A stretch of 64,000 nucleotides of DNA from positions 2,806,165 to 2,870,164 of the forward strand of contig NZ_JAHNZZ010000001.1 in assembly GCF_019039215.1 (NCBI RefSeq), given 5' to 3'. The DNA comes from Bacillus sp. FJAT-29790. Lineage in GTDB: Bacteria; Bacillota; Bacilli; Bacillales; Cytobacillaceae. How positions within the stretch are numbered: position 1 is the first letter of the stretch; every line of letters starts with the position of its first letter. A program made the translations under genes and the position numbers. Of this stretch, positions 15,479 to 24,675 are shown one piece after another. Under the pieces are notes generated by a model. The model saw nothing but the letters and a program-made list of their open reading frames with translations. It was not told the DNA's origin and searched no databases.

Positions 15479-16215
15479 CGTCTAACCTCCATCCGATTCA
15501 AGATGCTAATCGAAGCGATAAAAAATATCGCTGCCGTAATTACAATCTTGAAAATAAATAATCCAATGGACGACTCCATAAAGAAGAATTGAAAAACATT
15601 TGCTATAAATGGCTCCCTTTGCATGGAGGAATCGAGAATCGATGATCCAATAACCAAAACAGGGATCACACCGATAAATATTTTATTCACTTGGACGAGT
15701 GTTCCGATTAGGTAGCCGATCGAACTGATACAAAAAACATAAAGGAATGTAATGAAAATGCCCAAAATGAGCTCTTTCAGCAAGAAAGGATGGCCATAAA
15801 ACTGATAATCAAAAAGAAGATAACCTAAAGCCCGAAGCAAATAGCTTGCTAACGAAGCAGTAATGGCCCCAATGATACTTGCTATTAATAAAAAGAAAAT
15901 ATTCGCTAAACTGCTGCTCATGCGATTCGTTACAAACGTAAAATCTTGATTTCTATATGGCTTTGTCGTGATCGTAATTGCGGTAACGAGCGACCAGATC
16001 ATCGTAAAAGCAATGACAATATCAGCGGAATAGTATTTCACATCGATCGTCATATTTCCCGAACTGGATCCCATCATCCCTGATCCACCAAATGAAAAAA
16101 GTATCGCAATCATTTGAATCATAACGAGTGAACTAAACGAATCGATATTCGCTTTACGCTTATATGCACATTGCTTCTTCACTATTTCCCCTAAATTAGC
16201 TCTCATTAAAGACAT
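15475..16215 (-). CDS. ABC-transporter membrane subunit
   Basis: About 247 residues with six hydrophobic helices, in the style of ABC-2 type permeases encoded beside YtrB-like ATPases. The ATG at 16215 is preferred because GGGGG lies eight bases upstream; a TTG two codons earlier is the alternative. It overlaps the ATPase gene by about 20 bases and the next gene by 4. It is expected to pair with the ATPase at 16196-17098 for export, for example of peptide antibiotics or toxic lipids, as in related GntR-controlled systems. Confidence 0.75.
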   Translation of the reverse strand: MSLMRANLGEIVKKQCAYKRKANIDSFSSLVMIQMIAILFSFGGSGMMGSSSGNMTIDVKYYSADIVIAFTMIWSLVTAITITTKPYRNQDFTFVTNRMSSSLANIFFLLIASIIGAITASLASYLLRALGYLLFDYQFYGHPFLLKELILGIFITFLYVFCISSIGYLIGTLVQVNKIFIGVIPVLVIGSSILDSSMQREPFIANVFQFFFMESSIGLFIFKIVITAAIFFIASISILNRMEVRR

Positions 16216-17098
16216 CGTCAATTCCCCCTTTCAATTCGTTTGTTAAATAGACACATAGATTACTAGGCCGAACGGAGGATATTTCCAAACCTAAATGACT
16301 CGCTTCTTGGAGTAAAGACTCGGAAAAATCATTCTTTACAACAGCATACATCGTATCTGCGCCTACGTAATTCTCATAGAATGTCTCTTTTTCATCTATC
16401 CATTCATGCACAGCTTTAGACGGTCCTTTTATACCAATTGCCCATTCCTTTAACTCTTCCATCGGCATATGCAAATGCTTTTTTCCATCTTTAATTAGCA
16501 GAATATCCTCAAGTAAATCCTCAATTTCATCTAAGTGGTGACTAGAAATAATAATTGTACGAGGATGAGCAATATAATCCTTGAGCAATGCGCGATAGAA
16601 ATCTTTTCTTACAGCCGCATCCATCCCAGTTGTCGGCTCATCAAAAATCGTTAATGGACAACGGGCTGCTAGGCCAATAATCATATTAAATGTACTTGTT
16701 TTCCCTTTTGAAAGCCGATTGTGATAGTGCAGGGGATCGAAAGAAAAGTAGTCAAACAAACGTTTAGCTAATTCCCCATCCCAATTGGGATAGAAGCTGC
16801 CTGCCACTTCTAATAACTCACGAAGCTGTAAGGCTGGTGGAAAGCCCATTTGGTCATCAACAAAAATCGAGTTGGCTGAAACGTTAAGGCTATTAAAAGG
16901 CTTCTCTGAAAAAACGTTGATGTCTCCTGATGTTTGTTTGATAAAACCAGCAATGATTTTAAGCAAGGTTGTTTTCCCTGCCCCATTTCTGCCAATTAAC
17001 CCCGTAATTTTATTTTCTTCAATTGAAAAAGAAAGATTATTTAAAACATTTCTCCTCATATATGCTTTCGTCAAATCTTTGCATTCAATAACCTTCAT
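16196..17098 (-). CDS. ABC-transporter ATP-binding protein (YtrB-like)
   Basis: 300 residues. Walker A is GRNGAGKTT (about 37-45); the signature region LSKGKTSTF is a divergent form of LSGGQ (about 130); Walker B is LTIFDEPTTGMD (about 150-160); the switch His follows in SSHHLDE. The C-terminal 80 residues form the extension seen in YtrB/BcrA-type ATPases. Its start overlaps the GntR gene by 4 bases. It energises the adjacent membrane subunits at the inner face of the plasma membrane. Confidence 0.88.
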   Translation of the reverse strand: MKVIECKDLTKAYMRRNVLNNLSFSIEENKITGLIGRNGAGKTTLLKIIAGFIKQTSGDINVFSEKPFNSLNVSANSIFVDDQMGFPPALQLRELLEVAGSFYPNWDGELAKRLFDYFSFDPLHYHNRLSKGKTSTFNMIIGLAARCPLTIFDEPTTGMDAAVRKDFYRALLKDYIAHPRTIIISSHHLDEIEDLLEDILLIKDGKKHLHMPMEELKEWAIGIKGPSKAVHEWIDEKETFYENYVGADTMYAVVKNDFSESLLQEASHLGLEISSVRPSNLCVYLTNELKGGIDDVFNES

Positions 17099-17475
17099 CG
17101 TCCACCCTCCTCAAATTGTGCTGTTTTGATCATTTCAATTAATTCTGTTTCACTTATTTGCAGGCGATTAGCTTCCAAAACGATTTCCTGCACTAATCGC
17201 TTTAATGTTTGGCTTTTTCGTTTATTTATGATCATTTCTTTTGCTCCAGTAGAAACAAACATTCCAAGCCCCCGCTTTTTATATAAGATGTTTTCGTCAA
17301 CGAGCAGATTAAGCCCCTTTGCAGCTGTCGCCGGATTGATCGTATACATTTCGGCTAATTGGTATTGTGAGTATACCTTTTGATCGGCTTCAAATTGCCC
17401 GTTTAATATTTCTGTCTCAATCCATTCTGCAATTTGTACATAAATAGGCTTCGTTCCATCTGTAAGAATTGTCAC
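17095..17475 (-). CDS. GntR-family (YtrA subfamily) transcriptional repressor
   Basis: 126 residues, the short YtrA-type length: an N-terminal winged helix (YVQIAEWIETEILNGQFEADQKVYSQYQLAEMYTINPAT marks its extent, residues 11-50) and a short helical C-tail for dimerisation instead of a FadR or HutC effector domain. First gene of the ABC operon, overlapping the ATPase gene. YtrA relatives repress their own operon and are released by cell-wall-active antibiotics, which suggests a cell-envelope-stress transporter. A likely operator lies at 17497-17512. Confidence 0.85.
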   Translation of the reverse strand: MTILTDGTKPIYVQIAEWIETEILNGQFEADQKVYSQYQLAEMYTINPATAAKGLNLLVDENILYKKRGLGMFVSTGAKEMIINKRKSQTLKRLVQEIVLEANRLQISETELIEMIKTAQFEEGGR

Positions 17476-17496
17476 CCGCCTCCTTCAAAACTAGTG

Positions 17497-17512
17497 CATT
17501 ACTGTTGTAATG
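17497..17512 (-). promoter_or_regulatory. Probable GntR operator
   Basis: Perfect 6-bp inverted repeat CATTAC-TGTT-GTAATG, 22 bases upstream of the GntR start, inside a longer imperfect palindrome. The position fits autorepression by the YtrA-like protein. Confidence 0.5.
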
Positions 17513-17752
17513 TAGTATATGATAATCTAACGAATAAAGCAAGATTATATGTTAAAAAATTCTTTAATTTGTAAAATGGTGTGAAAATTCGTATGTATTT
17601 TCCCCGAGTTATTGATGCAGTATCAACCGGGCACAGGCATTATTATTTTTTAAAACGCCCTCACCTTAAGTGTCAACTAATCCAATTATACATATGTTAT
17701 TTATACAAAATAGTTAAATAAGCTACCTTATTAAGGCGGGTTGGTTGTCCAA

Positions 17753-18961
17753 ATGAAAACGATTGTCTTTATTGGGTGCAGTAATTTCGGAACTAGCAAG
17801 GAAGCACTAACGATAGCTAAAGAAATGGGATACTTCGTTGTTCTGTTTACAAATAAGAAAATCCACAAATTTCCGGATGTTGATCATTTTGTTTTTATCA
17901 AGGACTTACAGGATGAAGAGAAAGTTATCGATGAAATAACCAAGTTAAAGGAAACAGGCAAACAAATATGTGCATGCATTAGTTTTATTGATCCCTATGT
18001 TTCTTATGCCGCAAAATTATCTGATCATTTAGGATTAGTAAAGCTATCTGCAGACTCACTTTTTATTATGGAAAATAAAATAAGAGTTAGAGAAAAATTA
18101 ACAAACCTTTCTAGTTCCCCTTTTTATAAAATCTTTAATCATGATCTACCTGTTGATCAGTTTGTGCAGAAATACAACGCATTTTTACCATTGATATTGA
18201 AACCGCCAGCTTCAAATGGTTCTAAGAATGTATTATTAGTTGAAACACCAGAGAAGTTTAAGGCTGGACTAAAATTTTTACAAAAAAGGTCTCCAAGGCA
18301 ACCAGTATTAGTAGAAGAATATTTATGTGGACCACAGTTTCTAATTGAGATAATCGTTCACAAAAATAAATTGACAGTTGTCGGAGTAATCGAACAAGAA
18401 GTTACTAAAAATGAGCGATTTATTGTGATTGGATATAGCTATCCTGCAATGTTAAAGGATGAAGAATATAAAAACCTTCTTGATTCAATCGCAGACATTA
18501 TTGATCAAATGGGATTTTCAAACGGCTCATGCCATTTGGAAATGAGAATGGTTCAAGGAAAATGGAAACTAGTCGAGATCAATCCTCGAATGTCTGGGGG
18601 AGCGATGAACCGAATGATTGAAGAAGGAACAGGAATGAATCTTATAAAAGAAATATTAAGATTGTCTCTAGGTGAGAAACCTTCCTTAATAGAATCTCGA
18701 AAACAGCATGTGTACGCTAGATATTTAACGATAAGTACTCGGGGTAAACTCCTCAAGGTAACAGGTAGAGAACAGGCTTTGAAGCATAAAGACGTAAAAT
18801 ACGTTCATATCAAGCCTCAAGAAGGAAGTATTTTAATCGACCCCCACACCATGGGCAATCGCTATGCATGCATCATCGCAGCCGCGGAATCTCCGGAACA
18901 AGCAAGAACAAGCGCAATAGCGGCTGCAAAGGAAATAAAGTTTTACTTGGAACCACTTTAA
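17753..18961 (+). CDS. CarB-like ATP-grasp ligase, copy 1
   Basis: About 402 residues. N-terminal Rossmann-like domain (MKTIVFIGCSNFGTSKEA), ATP-binding Lys region LILKPPASNGSKN (about 150), Mg-binding LVEINPRMSGGAMN (about 275), and a C-terminal domain of about 90 residues as in L-amino-acid ligases and related peptide-forming ATP-grasps. The reaction is expected to be ATP-dependent amide-bond formation between a carboxylate (acyl phosphate) and an amine. The ATG at 17753 is chosen over a TTG that abuts the AAGGCGGG sequence. It begins a plus-strand run with a CotY-type coat protein and the ATP-grasp/Mur fusion. Clear paralogue of the gene at 22099-23322. Confidence 0.85.
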   Translation: MKTIVFIGCSNFGTSKEALTIAKEMGYFVVLFTNKKIHKFPDVDHFVFIKDLQDEEKVIDEITKLKETGKQICACISFIDPYVSYAAKLSDHLGLVKLSADSLFIMENKIRVREKLTNLSSSPFYKIFNHDLPVDQFVQKYNAFLPLILKPPASNGSKNVLLVETPEKFKAGLKFLQKRSPRQPVLVEEYLCGPQFLIEIIVHKNKLTVVGVIEQEVTKNERFIVIGYSYPAMLKDEEYKNLLDSIADIIDQMGFSNGSCHLEMRMVQGKWKLVEINPRMSGGAMNRMIEEGTGMNLIKEILRLSLGEKPSLIESRKQHVYARYLTISTRGKLLKVTGREQALKHKDVKYVHIKPQEGSILIDPHTMGNRYACIIAAAESPEQARTSAIAAAKEIKFYLEPL

Positions 18962-18987
18962 GCGCTAAATGGGTGGATTGACCAAGT

Positions 18988-19512
18988 ATGAATTCCTTTC
19001 CAATCCGCACAATCCCATTGACTCATAAATACTATATTAAAAAGGGCAGATATGGGGGGCTAACAGTGGAATTGAGTTGTGAGCACGGTTTATGTGATGC
19101 GCTATTTGAATTGAAATCCTTACAAGACTCTTTAATGAATTCCTCGACGAAATACTTCGGTAAATTACTTAGAAAAATAGTAGGCGTAGATACTATTCCA
19201 TTCTTTTTATTAACAAAAAAAGGCTTACTCTCACATGTAGGTACGGATATTAATCATAAAAATGGGAAAGAAGAGTTCTTTACAACTAATTATTTTCGAA
19301 TCGAATCGATTGATCAAGAAAAATGCCGGGCAACGATTTCATTACTTCGTCCTATAAATATACATGGCGATCCTGCACATTCACTTTCTGATGTCATTCG
19401 ATTAAAGAAAACATCAGCATGTATAGAAATTGAATTATTAAATATTTGCGCCATTCAAACATTAGATACTGAATTACTCAAAAGGAAAATCATTATTGAG
19501 CCAAAGTGGTAA
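18988..19512 (+). CDS. CotY/CotZ/ExsY-family spore coat or exosporium protein
   Basis: 174 residues. The family is recognised from the C-terminal two-thirds: VGVDTIPFFLLTKKG, YFRIESID, ATISLLRPINIHGD, VIRLKKTSACIEIELLNICAIQ, which follows the CotY/ExsY pattern nearly throughout. These proteins self-assemble into disulfide-linked sheets of the outer coat, crust or exosporium. This member has fewer cysteines at its N-terminus than typical ones (C31 and C36 here). It sits 26 bp after an ATP-grasp ligase and before the ATP-grasp/Mur fusion, tying the ligase cluster to the spore surface. A terminator follows at 19526. Confidence 0.9.
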   Translation: MNSFPIRTIPLTHKYYIKKGRYGGLTVELSCEHGLCDALFELKSLQDSLMNSSTKYFGKLLRKIVGVDTIPFFLLTKKGLLSHVGTDINHKNGKEEFFTTNYFRIESIDQEKCRATISLLRPINIHGDPAHSLSDVIRLKKTSACIEIELLNICAIQTLDTELLKRKIIIEPKW

Positions 19513-19525
19513 TGCATTAACCTTC

Positions 19526-19552
19526 GCCCTAGGTATTCTTGGGGCATTTTTT
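19526..19552 (+). terminator. Terminator after the coat-protein gene
   Basis: GCCCTAG / CTTGGGGC stem with wobble pairs (19526-19545), then ATTTTTTAT. Located 14 bases past the stop codon. Confidence 0.6.
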
Positions 19553-19753
19553 ATCGTCCTTCTTCTATGATCAATCCTATCCGCTATCCATCCCGATAAT
19601 TTAGCCCATTCTTACAAGTACACTGCTAAAGATCATTTGTTACACCCATCTTTTTAAAATATCAATAAAACTGAACGACTGTCCGTATCAAAAGGATGAT
19701 GAATTGAATGTAATGTATAAGGTTTTATAGATAAGATAAAAGGAGATTATTCT

Positions 19754-21925
19754 ATGACATTAATAGGAATGTTACATCATCGTAAAGACCCCCAAACTGT
19801 CATAAAGTCTTATGCCTATGCGGCAGTTGCTAAAGCAGAGGGAGCGAAATTTGTCTATTTTTCTCCCGGAACAGTGAATTTCGTTAACAATTCCATTAGA
19901 GGCCAAGTATATGAAAACGGCAATTGGGTGGAGAAAATCATGCCTTTCCCAGATGTCATCTACAATGCAGGGAGTCCTGAAAAACTTTCCAAGTCGAAGG
20001 AAATTATTCAAAGCTTAAAAGAAAAGATTCCTTTTACTACTCATTCAATTGGTAATAAATGGAATATAAATGAAAGATTAAAAGAAGCAAAAGAATTTTC
20101 GCACTACCTCATTCCTACCGAAATTGTAAAAGATACGGAGCACTTTTTTAAATTTGTCCATGCATTTGAAAAGGTTGTATTTAAACCGATTGATGGCAGA
20201 AAGGGGAAAGGAATCTTTTTCATTTCGAAAAATAAAAACGGTTTTCAAGTTAAGAAAGACACCGAAAATTTTTACTACTCAAAACAACAACTTAACGATT
20301 TTATCGAGGCAATGCTGGCAACAGGAACCTATATTTCCCAACCTTATATCCAATCAATTACAAGATCTGGGCAAGTATATGATTTCAGACTCCATGTTCA
20401 AAAAAACGGCGAAGGAAAATGGGTGATCACTACGATTTATCCGCGAATCGCTCCAAAAGGATCAATCGTTCCAAATATTAACAATGGTGGTTCCACCAAT
20501 TATTTAGATCCTTTTTTACAACAAGAATTCAAAGAAGAAGCCTTTAATATTAAACGAACACTTGAACATTTTTCCTTGTCTTTAGCCAATCATTTGGATG
20601 AGCTTCAAATGCTGCATTACGGGGAAGTCATTGATGAAATTGGAGTTGATGTTGGATTAGATGAGAATTTGAAAATATGGATATATGAGGTAAACTGGCG
20701 CCCAGGTTGTCCACCGGCCTTTTATTTGGAATTAGATGTAGTGATTAATACCATTAAATATGCCATGTACTTAGCAAATAACCAAAAAGCAATAAAAAGT
20801 AAAATAATAGCTTCACAGAAGGAGAACAAAGATAAAAAAATGAAAATCCCAATTGTTGCGATAACAGGAAGCGCTGGTAAAACGACATCAAAGGCATTCC
20901 TTGCTTCAATCTTAGCAAAAAAATGGAATGTATTTGAATCGAAGGATTATTGGAATACAACAGAACATACCAAAAAACACGCTGAAGAAATCAATTCATC
21001 ACATGAAGCAGTTGTATTAGAATATGGCATGGCTTACCCTGGTGTCATTACAGAACATTGCAGCATTATTAAGCCAAATATTAGTATTGTGACAAATATC
21101 GGCCTTGCCCATGTAGGCAATTTCGATGGCGATATTAAAGGAGTAGCGAAGGCGAAATCTGAATTAATCCATGGGATGGACCAAAAAGGAGTGTTGTTTT
21201 TAAACAAGGATGATCAAAATTCAAAGTATTTAGAGACACAAAAATTTAAAGGAAAGATCATCACCACTGGGATCAAATCAGCCGCTGACTATCGGGCCTA
21301 CGATGTAAAATATGCGGATAATGGAATGACTTTTAAAATGAAGCTCCAAGGGAAGGAAATCCTGCTTTTTATCCCTATTTTAGGAGAGCATCATGTCTAC
21401 AATGCCCTTAATGCAATAGCTGTTGCAGACTACTTAGGGTTTACTCCAACGGAAATTAAATTAGGGCTACTCTTTAAAAAACCACCAAGAAGACTGACGA
21501 TATACAACTGCCGTGACAATATTACCGTGATTGATGATACCGTTCACTCTCACCCTCAAGGAGTAAGAGCCGCCATTGATGTTCTTTCAAATATTGCAAA
21601 GCGCCGTAAAATAGCGATTATTGGGCAAATGAGGGAACTAGGAGATTTAAGAGAAGAAGAATATCGTAAAGTTGGAGATTATGTTTACCAACAAAAGATG
21701 GACATTTTAATCACTTATGGTTATCGAACAGAGGAAATTGGAGAACAAGCAAAAGCAAAGGGTTTTCCTGCTAAAAATATATACCATTACACCGATAAGG
21801 AGCAATTACATGACTTGTTAGTAAAAATAATAAAAAAAGATGACACGATCTTAGTCAAAGGAGCTAGTAAAACGAATATGTTTGATACTGTGAAATTTTT
21901 AGATCAGACATATGGGACTAAATAA
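19754..21925 (+). CDS. Fusion of a YheC/D-type ATP-grasp with a MurF-like ligase
   Basis: 723 residues. Residues 1-345 are a YheC/YheD ATP-grasp module (MTLIGMLHHRKDP start, VVFKPIDGRKGKG nucleotide strand, DFRLHVQKNGEGKW, and IGVDVGLDENLKIWIYEVNW metal site). Residues about 363-723 are the ATPase and C-terminal domains of a MurF-type ligase: P-loop TGSAGKTTSK (368-377), catalytic Glu in LEYGMAYPG, KAKSEL Lys, HHVYNALNAIA, IDDTVHSHP and MRELGD. The MurF N-terminal substrate domain is absent; the ATP-grasp replaces it. ATP-grasp followed by Mur ligase is the order in cyanophycin synthetase, in which the two sites add two amino acids in turn. Start ATG behind AAAAGGAG. The mirrored locus encodes the two halves separately (23493-24500 and 24676-26061). 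Confidence 0.92.
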   Translation: MTLIGMLHHRKDPQTVIKSYAYAAVAKAEGAKFVYFSPGTVNFVNNSIRGQVYENGNWVEKIMPFPDVIYNAGSPEKLSKSKEIIQSLKEKIPFTTHSIGNKWNINERLKEAKEFSHYLIPTEIVKDTEHFFKFVHAFEKVVFKPIDGRKGKGIFFISKNKNGFQVKKDTENFYYSKQQLNDFIEAMLATGTYISQPYIQSITRSGQVYDFRLHVQKNGEGKWVITTIYPRIAPKGSIVPNINNGGSTNYLDPFLQQEFKEEAFNIKRTLEHFSLSLANHLDELQMLHYGEVIDEIGVDVGLDENLKIWIYEVNWRPGCPPAFYLELDVVINTIKYAMYLANNQKAIKSKIIASQKENKDKKMKIPIVAITGSAGKTTSKAFLASILAKKWNVFESKDYWNTTEHTKKHAEEINSSHEAVVLEYGMAYPGVITEHCSIIKPNISIVTNIGLAHVGNFDGDIKGVAKAKSELIHGMDQKGVLFLNKDDQNSKYLETQKFKGKIITTGIKSAADYRAYDVKYADNGMTFKMKLQGKEILLFIPILGEHHVYNALNAIAVADYLGFTPTEIKLGLLFKKPPRRLTIYNCRDNITVIDDTVHSHPQGVRAAIDVLSNIAKRRKIAIIGQMRELGDLREEEYRKVGDYVYQQKMDILITYGYRTEEIGEQAKAKGFPAKNIYHYTDKEQLHDLLVKIIKKDDTILVKGASKTNMFDTVKFLDQTYGTK

Positions 21926-21930
21926 AAAAT

Positions 21931-21979
21931 CACCGAATAAAGACACTCACAAAATGAGTGAATTTATTCGGTTTTTTTT
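21931..21979 (+). terminator. Terminator of the ATP-grasp/Mur fusion gene
   Basis: ACCGAATAAA pairs with TTTATTCGGT, with an inner ACTCA/TGAGT stem, followed by eight T. It lies just past the stop codon. Confidence 0.88.
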
Positions 21980-22098
21980 ATGAAGGCATTAGGGATTAAA
22001 AAGTAAAAGACACCGTTTTATATTCGGTGCCCATTGCCCCGTTCAATCGGACAAATCTTTACAGTATCCACTTTATTTTGGTTCATTGGCCCTCATTT

Positions 22099-23322
22099 TT
22101 ATTCAGCTTCTAGGTGGAACTCAATTTCATTTGCAGCATTTTTGGCAAGCTTTTTTGCTTCTTCCATACTTGACCCTGCTGCGATTACATAGGCATATCG
22201 ATGACCCATCGATAATGGTGGAGTTAGCTTGGCTCCTTTTCTAGGCTTAACGTAGGCTTCAACTACTCCTGGGGATTTGCTTGCCCTCCCTTTTCCAGTA
22301 ACTTTTTCCAATATTCCACTTTTTGACAGAACGATATACTGGGTAAATACGTAATTTCGACATGTTGGTATTAGGGTAGGTTTTTCCCCTAAACATAACT
22401 TAAGAGTTCCTTCTACTAAATTATAACCAAATGCAGCTTGAAGCATTTTATTCATTGCTCCACCAGAGATTCTTGGATTGATCTCAATGAGCTTCCAATC
22501 TTTTTTATTATTACGTCGTATTTCTAGGTGAAGCGGACCATTCTTAATGCCAAATTGTGAGACGACAGAATGCAGAATCCTTTCAATTCCAGTTATTATT
22601 TCCCTTGGAACATTCACCATCACACCATAACCTGTAATAATAAATCGTTTCCCTCGAGTAATTTCTTGTTCAAGAATGCCAGCAATTAATATTTTATTGT
22701 TATACACCAGTGCCTCAACTAAATATTGGTCGCCATCAAAATATTCTTCAATAATAATGGCTTCATCTGGATTCTTTTCCCGCAATCTTAATGTATGTTT
22801 ATCTAACTGTTCTTTATCTTCCGCAAACAACGCATCTTTAGAACCTGTTGATTTCGGCGATTTTACCATGACTGGAAAGTTAAGTTTTTTGCTCACTTTT
22901 TCAAATGAAATAAGTTCATCTGGCTTAATAATAGCAAATTTAGGGGTATAGGGTTGATTCTTTAGAAAAACCCTGGTCTCCTCTTTATTTTCCATTTTAG
23001 AAATCGCATTAGATGAGATATAACTTTGACAAAATTCTTCACAAAGAATGGAAGCAATATGAACATACGAATCAATAAAGCTAACAATTGTCTTTATATC
23101 CATGCCTCTTGACCGTAGCTTTTTTATTTCAGCTTTCATTTCAGAAAGTTTCGTCGTATCAACTAATATCATTTCATGAACATCAATATATTCTTTCCTT
23201 TGGTGCAATTGCTTTTCGTTATTTGTGAAAACAACCGTAAAATAACCGAGTTGTTCTGCTGCTTTAACTGCTTCCCTACTCGATCCAGATTTATTTGTGC
23301 CAATAAAGATAATCGTTTTCAA
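22099..23322 (-). CDS. CarB-like ATP-grasp ligase, copy 2
   Basis: 407 residues from a TTG start eight bases after GGGAG. This start gives the N-terminus MKTIIFIGTNKSGSSREA, which aligns with the MKTIVFIG start of copy 1; a GTG three codons upstream abuts the RBS. It has the same architecture: pre-ATP-grasp domain, VMVKSPKSTGSKD nucleotide site, LIEINPRISGGAMN metal site, and the MGHRYAYVIAAG C-terminal domain. It lies downstream of the YheC-type gene at 23493 on the minus strand and forms, with the genes to 26061, a mirror image of the 17753-21925 block. Amide-ligase activity is inferred from family. Confidence 0.85.
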   Translation of the reverse strand: MKTIIFIGTNKSGSSREAVKAAEQLGYFTVVFTNNEKQLHQRKEYIDVHEMILVDTTKLSEMKAEIKKLRSRGMDIKTIVSFIDSYVHIASILCEEFCQSYISSNAISKMENKEETRVFLKNQPYTPKFAIIKPDELISFEKVSKKLNFPVMVKSPKSTGSKDALFAEDKEQLDKHTLRLREKNPDEAIIIEEYFDGDQYLVEALVYNNKILIAGILEQEITRGKRFIITGYGVMVNVPREIITGIERILHSVVSQFGIKNGPLHLEIRRNNKKDWKLIEINPRISGGAMNKMLQAAFGYNLVEGTLKLCLGEKPTLIPTCRNYVFTQYIVLSKSGILEKVTGKGRASKSPGVVEAYVKPRKGAKLTPPLSMGHRYAYVIAAGSSMEEAKKLAKNAANEIEFHLEAE

Positions 23323-23492
23323 ACAGTTCACTCCCTACATAATTTCGAAATAATGACATGTTATATGTTTATGAGATATTCCTTTTTTTGTATGGTTTTG
23401 TATCACGAAAGCAGAGAATTAAAGAGTTCAGACATTCTTGAGAAAAGGGAAAAGCTTTAAAAGCGATTTTCCCTGTTACCTTGCCACGATCG

Positions 23493-24500
23493 CTATTTGC
23501 AGAGATTGATACAATATGGAATAAGTCGTTTTGCAACCTCAAATTCTCTATGTTTAGAACCTGGTCGCCAATTCACTTCATAAATCCATAGCTTATGAGA
23601 ATGATCAATTCCCACATCTATACCGAGCTCATCAAATGGATGATCATATAATTTGTCAAAATGGGTTGAAAACGTTAAGGCGAACTGTTCTATACACTCT
23701 TTTATTTCAAGATAATCGTCACCAAATTCTTCAATTAAAAAAGGCACTAATTCTCCTCGGTATCCTCCACTACTAATGTTACTGATCATTTTTGAATTTC
23801 CGCTTATCCGTGGATAAATCAAGTTAATTTCCCACTCCCCGTTTCGATTTTTTTGAACATGAATCCGAAAGTCATACGTTAATCCGGCTCTCGTTTTACA
23901 TTCAATAAACGGCTGCAGCAAATATTTTTTCTCCCGAATAAGACGATTAATAAACAAAGTTAATAGCTTTTCTTTGTAGATTTTTTTTACTGATCCATCA
24001 GTCAATTGGTAAGAATCATCAGAGGTTTCCTCAATGAACATAACATTTTTTCCATGATGGCCAGAAAGGGGTTTTATGACGAGTTTTTGATATTCTTGAA
24101 AAAAAGGCAAGACATCTTTGCCACTCTTTATTTGAGTGGAAGGAATTAAATAGTCAGCAAATTTCTCCCCACTAAGGACCTTATTATATACCGTCATTTT
24201 ATTTCCGACAGGATGGCTTGTAAAAATAGCGAAATCTTTTAATTGGTTTTTAATAGCTGATTGCTTTTTTGTCCTTGGAGAACTAATGTTAATGATCACT
24301 TCCGGAAATTCTATTTCTTTCTGAATCCAATTCCCACTTTCATAGACCCATCCATTGATTTTCCTTTGCTCAAAATCTATACATTTATAGGAAAAATAAG
24401 AAAAATCGGCTCCTTCCATTTTTGCAACAGACGCAAAAGCAAACGCCTTTTTTACTTTTTCTGGGTTATATCGATAGTGGAGCATTCCAATTGAAACCAT
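23493..24500 (-). CDS. YheC/YheD-type ATP-grasp protein
   Basis: 335 residues, closely related to the N-terminal half of the 19754-21925 fusion along its whole length (GMLHYRYNPEKVKKAFAFAS against GMLHHRKDPQTVIKSYAYAA). It has LVIKPLSGHHGKN, YDFRIHVQKNRNGEW, and the terminal metal site LGIDVGIDHSHKLWIYEVNW. The YheC/YheD family is associated with spore coats in Bacillus; the ATP-grasp fold implies a carboxylate-amine ligation. It lies between the MurF-like gene at 24676-26061 and the CarB-like ligase at 22099-23322, all on the minus strand. Confidence 0.9.
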   Translation of the reverse strand: MVSIGMLHYRYNPEKVKKAFAFASVAKMEGADFSYFSYKCIDFEQRKINGWVYESGNWIQKEIEFPEVIINISSPRTKKQSAIKNQLKDFAIFTSHPVGNKMTVYNKVLSGEKFADYLIPSTQIKSGKDVLPFFQEYQKLVIKPLSGHHGKNVMFIEETSDDSYQLTDGSVKKIYKEKLLTLFINRLIREKKYLLQPFIECKTRAGLTYDFRIHVQKNRNGEWEINLIYPRISGNSKMISNISSGGYRGELVPFLIEEFGDDYLEIKECIEQFALTFSTHFDKLYDHPFDELGIDVGIDHSHKLWIYEVNWRPGSKHREFEVAKRLIPYCINLCK

Positions 24501-24675
24501 TACACCACATCCTTACAGAGGTCAGGAAAACCGCTATCGCGGCTTTCAGAGGTTAAAGTCCAGAAATTAGAATAGGGGAAATCGGCGAGTTAGCCAATTT
24601 CTTTATTCAAAAATAATGATTCGAAAAGCTGGATAAATATTGAAAACCAAAGTTGATGAAGTAGGGGTTATTAGC

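Noticed and set aside
17676-17699. CATATGTTA upstream of the CarB-like gene at 17753 as a sigma-K -10 box
   Set aside because: The -10-like box fits CATANNNTA, but no AC lies at the required 16-17 base spacing (nearest is 13), so I do not call a promoter.
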